Source of the DNA: an uncultured Fidelibacterota bacterium
Lineage (GTDB): Bacteria > Marinisomatota > Marinisomatia > Marinisomatales > UBA1611
DNA: 10,209 nt
Reading direction: 5' to 3'
NCBI GenBank assembly: GCA_913043185.1
Contig: CAJWMI010000062.1
Location: forward strand, 1 to 10,209
The position numbers were made by a program, and so were the translations under genes. The stretch's first letter is position 1, and every line of letters starts with the position of its first letter. Below are positions 8,338 to 10,209 of the stretch, piece by piece. Below the pieces are notes generated by a model, which saw only the letters and a list, made by a program, of their open reading frames with translations, was not told where the DNA came from and searched no databases.

Positions 8338-9486
8338 TTAATTTAATTTTGAGCCATAATCAAGCCTATCATCTGAGGTAAGGATTGGAAACGAAGGGAC
8401 AACAATCGGGTAGGCTAAGCCTTTCTGGGTAACCAGCATGTCTTTAGATGTCAGCTCTATATCTTCAAATTCATCCGTATTAATCCTAATTTTATTTGAG
8501 TATTTAATTTGTAAAGAGTCAATCAGATTATTATACAAAATTCTCTTTTTCTTGGGGTTCCCTCTTTTTGCATTGGCTAAAGTTATAAAGCGTTTGCTTG
8601 CATATGCATCATGCCACATATACACATTAGTTGTAACTCTCCAATCTTTATCTAAATCTAGATCGTAACATTTTTCAGTAATCGCCTTATCTCTTAAAAG
8701 ATCCGCTATAGATAGTTTAAGCTGGTTACGAAAATCTCCTATACTGATTTGTCTTTTCCTAAACACTAGGGGGTGAGATTGAATCAGTTGATTTAAATCA
8801 TTTACAGTCCATTCCTTATTGTCATAACTGAAAATTATATCATCCAGAGAAAGGTTCGTTTTATCATTTATAACAATTTTTTTAGGCTTTTCAATGTCTT
8901 CCCAAAGCGCCTTGCTTATCGCCTGTTTTTTGATTTCAACATCATTAAGATATACCTTTGATGCTTCATATGCATATTGATCAAAAACATCCGGATTGAA
9001 ATCAATTGTATGTCCGGTCATGATTCCCTCTATATAGGATAAATATTCTTTCTTAGCCGTTTTTTCTTTAACCATGTCTCTTGTGTCATTCCATCGGATT
9101 TTTTGCTCCTTTTCTGTTATGGTAAACTCATCTTTCCATTCTAGAACCTTCATAATTAAATAGCTGCCATCATCATTAGCAAATGGGCCTACAATCTGGC
9201 CTTTTTCTATCTGATCTTTAAATAATTGCCTGTGGATCACATCCGGCTCTTTATCAAAGAAATTAATTTCCTTTGAAGGAACCTCACCGGTCCATATTCC
9301 ATCATATATCTCTGAAAAAGAAAAATTTTGTAATAACAAATTTTTCATTTCTTCTGCGGTTTCCAGTCCCTGATTACCGTCTTGTGCGGTGAGAATCTCA
9401 TAACCATTGGATGTCAATATGGTTTGCAAGGTATCAATGATTTCGGAGTCGTCATCGATGATCAAAATGGTTTTTTTTTCAGACAT
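8338..9486 (-). CDS. Chimeric ORF: truncated response-regulator receiver start fused to a parvulin/PpiC-like foldase
   Basis: A continuous 382-codon frame made of two unrelated parts. Residues 1-~45 are the beginning of a receiver domain (ILIIDDD at 7-13). Residues ~46-382 look like the later part of a periplasmic peptidyl-prolyl isomerase of the SurA/PpiC type: a parvulin-like segment (~46-117) with FSEIY, GEVPSKEI, EKGQIVGPF and DDGSYLIMKVLEW, then a helical, charged region with KEWTVNDL and HPLVFR (224-242) of the kind seen in foldase C-terminal parts. The foldase has lost its signal peptide and N-terminal chaperone region, so as written it would stay in the cytoplasm. The receiver lacks its phospho-acceptor Asp. 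The start ATG belongs to the receiver gene, with an AAGGA only one base upstream. The foldase stop is 2 bases from the GH16 start, which fits an envelope/secretion operon. The PpiC call is moderate; the mixed nature is clear. Confidence 0.6.
   Translation of the reverse strand: MSEKKTILIIDDDSEIIDTLQTILTSNGYEILTAQDGNQGLETAEEMKNLLLQNFSFSEIYDGIWTGEVPSKEINFFDKEPDVIHRQLFKDQIEKGQIVGPFANDDGSYLIMKVLEWKDEFTITEKEQKIRWNDTRDMVKEKTAKKEYLSYIEGIMTGHTIDFNPDVFDQYAYEASKVYLNDVEIKKQAISKALWEDIEKPKKIVINDKTNLSLDDIIFSYDNKEWTVNDLNQLIQSHPLVFRKRQISIGDFRNQLKLSIADLLRDKAITEKCYDLDLDKDWRVTTNVYMWHDAYASKRFITLANAKRGNPKKKRILYNNLIDSLQIKYSNKIRINTDEFEDIELTSKDMLVTQKGLAYPIVVPSFPILTSDDRLDYGSKLN
9343..9486 (-). pseudogene. 5' fragment of a response-regulator receiver (REC) gene
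   Basis: The first 45-48 codons encode strand 1, helix 1, strand 2 and helix 2 of a CheY-like receiver: the acidic pocket D11-D13 follows ILII, and AQDGNQGLETAE is the usual turn and second helix. The sequence departs from the family just before strand 3, where the phospho-acceptor Asp (about residue 55) should be, and the later Thr/Ser and Lys are also absent. The fragment therefore cannot work as a phosphorylated switch. From memory the wording resembles planctomycete stand-alone receivers, but this was not checked by a search. Confidence 0.7.
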
Positions 9487-9693
9487 GTCCTTGTACTTTC
9501 ATGACACGATGATCGTGAACAGAGGATTTAAGTAAGTATTATTACGCTCGCTCACTGATTGTGCTTGTATCGAAATGAGTATAACTTGAAATTGCAAAGT
9601 AGAGTATTTTGTCCAGGGATTGGGAACTTCCGTTTGTGTTAGGTAACAAGTGCCAAGTGAAAACGGGGCGCATTATCTTGAAGACGAGTATAG
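9487..9693. other. Gene-poor stretch between the receiver fragment and a broken ORF
   Basis: No convincing reading frame, RNA gene or transposon end is visible in these 207 bases. The part nearest the receiver start holds a short perfect dyad (annotated separately). Together with the following broken ORF and the 3' spacer, about 627 bases between 9487 and 10113 contain no intact gene that I can identify. Confidence 0.5.
9505..9517. promoter_or_regulatory. Short perfect dyad (CACGAT-G-ATCGTG) upstream of the receiver start
   Basis: Six bases are repeated inverted around a single central G, with the centre 25 bases upstream of the receiver ATG at 9486. Size and placement fit a half-site pair for a dimeric repressor, or a small hairpin in the leader. 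No promoter hexamers stand out around it, and a 13-base dyad may be chance. Confidence 0.3.
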
Positions 9694-10035
9694 ATGAACT
9701 CAGAGATTATTGAAAAATAACTGGAAGTATCGGATCTGCTGAACCTGGAAGACTTTAAAAAGACGGGTCCCTTGCTTTTGCCATTAGGAAGGTTTTTCGG
9801 GGCAGAAGTGCCGTTGTTCACGAAGGCACAAAGGACCATTCTAACCAAAAAGAGCACTCTTTATCAGCACAATCACTACAGTTGTTCCAATCGGCCTTTT
9901 TTCGTTCATTATGCAGAACCGGGAAGGAAATCAGAGGCTATATTATCAGAAGGAGATGTGAAACAGTTGTTTGTCAAAATGGTGAAAGCCTTGACGCACC
10001 TGTTTGACCTAAGAGATTTTCGGAGCTACGGTTAA
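9694..10035 (+). pseudogene. Unrecognised small ORF with an in-frame stop (possible broken gene)
   Basis: From the ATG at 9694 the frame reads eight codons (MNSEIIEK), meets TAA at 9718-9720, and then stays open for 105 codons to the TAA at 10033-10035. The part after the stop looks protein-like, with LEVSDLLNLEDFKK, PLGRFFGAEVPLFTKAQ and a helical end (DVKQLFVKMVKALTHLF). The open part has a TTG at 9772 that could serve as a start, giving 87 residues, but the similar character of the sequence on both sides of the TAA (helix IIEK then LEVSDLLN) suggests one gene of about 113 codons broken by a single nonsense change or a base error. I do not recognise the family. A strong stem-loop follows its stop by 7 bases, which would suit a gene end. 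Random ORFs of this length occur, so confidence is low. Confidence 0.33.
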
Positions 10036-10042
10036 CTGTTAG

Positions 10043-10074
10043 CACAAGCCGTGCAGTCAATGCGTGGTCTTGTG
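10043..10074 (+). terminator. Strong stem-loop after the small broken ORF, without a U-tract
   Basis: Arms 10043-10055 and 10061-10074 pair over 13 base pairs around a 5-base loop (GTCAA): CACAAG with CTTGTG, then one bulged T at 10068, then CCGTGCA with TGCGTGG including two G-T wobbles. It starts 7 bases after the TAA at 10035. No run of T follows on either strand, so it is not a classic intrinsic terminator; it may be a factor-dependent end, an mRNA-stabilising hairpin or a repeat-type palindrome. The structure itself is clear; its role is inferred. Confidence 0.45.
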
Positions 10075-10113
10075 AATAAATTCATGGCGAAAACACTTTC
10101 TGATTGATGATCT

Positions 10114-10209
10114 ATGACAGAGTTTCCTGTCGATTCCAATGAGCTTGAGCGTACCAAAAAACAGATCCGAGATCTGGTCAATGAGGTTGCGCGTCTTTCA
10201 CGGTCAGAC
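10114..10209 (+). CDS. 5' end of a gene running off the window; coiled-coil-like N-terminus
   Basis: Thirty-two codons from ATG 10114 to the window edge remain open: a short acidic start (MTEFPVDSNE) followed by a heptad-like helix LERTKKQIRDLVNEVARLS. From memory this resembles the N-terminus of planctomycete HlyD/GAF-type membrane-fusion proteins, which often read like ELxRTxxQIRxLxxEVARLSRSD. That recollection was not tested and the family domains lie outside the window. No Shine-Dalgarno is evident upstream. The G+C content of its codons (29 of 60 bases at 10141-10200) is higher than in the left-hand genes. The frame and start are reasonable; the function is a guess. Confidence 0.5.
   Translation, partial: MTEFPVDSNELERTKKQIRDLVNEVARLSRSD

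Noticed and set aside
8338..9486. A genuine new signalling protein: receiver domain directly controlling a PPIase
   Set aside because: The receiver lacks its phospho-acceptor Asp and later strands, and the foldase lacks its export signal and N-terminal part; a break joining two fragments explains both better.
9639..9857. Minus-strand 72-codon frame in the right-hand spacer
   Set aside because: Overlaps the plus-strand frame that looks more protein-like, shows no recognisable motif, and lacks a ribosome-binding site.
9487..10209. Insertion sequence remnant at the compositional change
   Set aside because: No terminal inverted repeats, target-site duplication or transposase motif could be found around 9340-9700.

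Overview
The window looks like a metagenome-derived contig from a member of the FCB group, most likely a Marinimicrobia (SAR406)-like or related lineage. It is AT-rich, carries large secreted multidomain proteins, has little Shine-Dalgarno signal, and two of its proteins end in the YPNPFN-type C-terminal tail of type IX secretion (T9SS type A sorting) substrates. The lineage is inferred from gene style only; no taxonomic marker is present.

Layout. A plus-strand gene (83-1894) encodes a membrane-anchored M28 zinc aminopeptidase with PA and PDZ domains, behind a good -10 box. It converges on a minus-strand cluster read from right to left: a parvulin/PpiC-like foldase fragment (about 8338-9345), a secreted GH16 beta-glucanase (6545-8335, starting 2 bases after the preceding stop), a 1180-residue CotH-kinase/lamin-tail surface protein (2951-6493), and an MltB-type lytic transglycosylase with a peptidoglycan-binding domain (1955-2941, 9 bases after the preceding gene). 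The spacing suggests one transcription unit for cell-envelope and secreted proteins: a periplasmic folding helper, two T9SS cargo proteins and a wall-cutting enzyme. That functional link is inference.

The GH16 enzyme is the most interesting protein. Its catalytic half comes first and the strands that normally form the N-terminus come after it, joined by a PGEG linker. This is the natural circular permutation known from the Fibrobacter succinogenes lichenase, here extended by an Ig-like domain, a malectin-like domain and a T9SS tail.

The right end is different. The open reading frame at 8338-9486 begins with the first ~45 residues of a response-regulator receiver domain, stops before the phospho-acceptor Asp, and continues directly into a parvulin-like foldase that lacks its own signal peptide and N-terminal part. 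Beyond it (9487-10209) the DNA is locally richer in G+C and coding-poor. It holds a small dyad, an ORF interrupted by an in-frame stop, a strong stem-loop, and the first 32 codons of a gene that resembles, from memory, planctomycete proteins. The simplest reading is a junction between two unrelated genomes near 9340-9360, either an assembly chimera or a real recombination. Nothing to the right of that point should be used to infer the biology of the left part.
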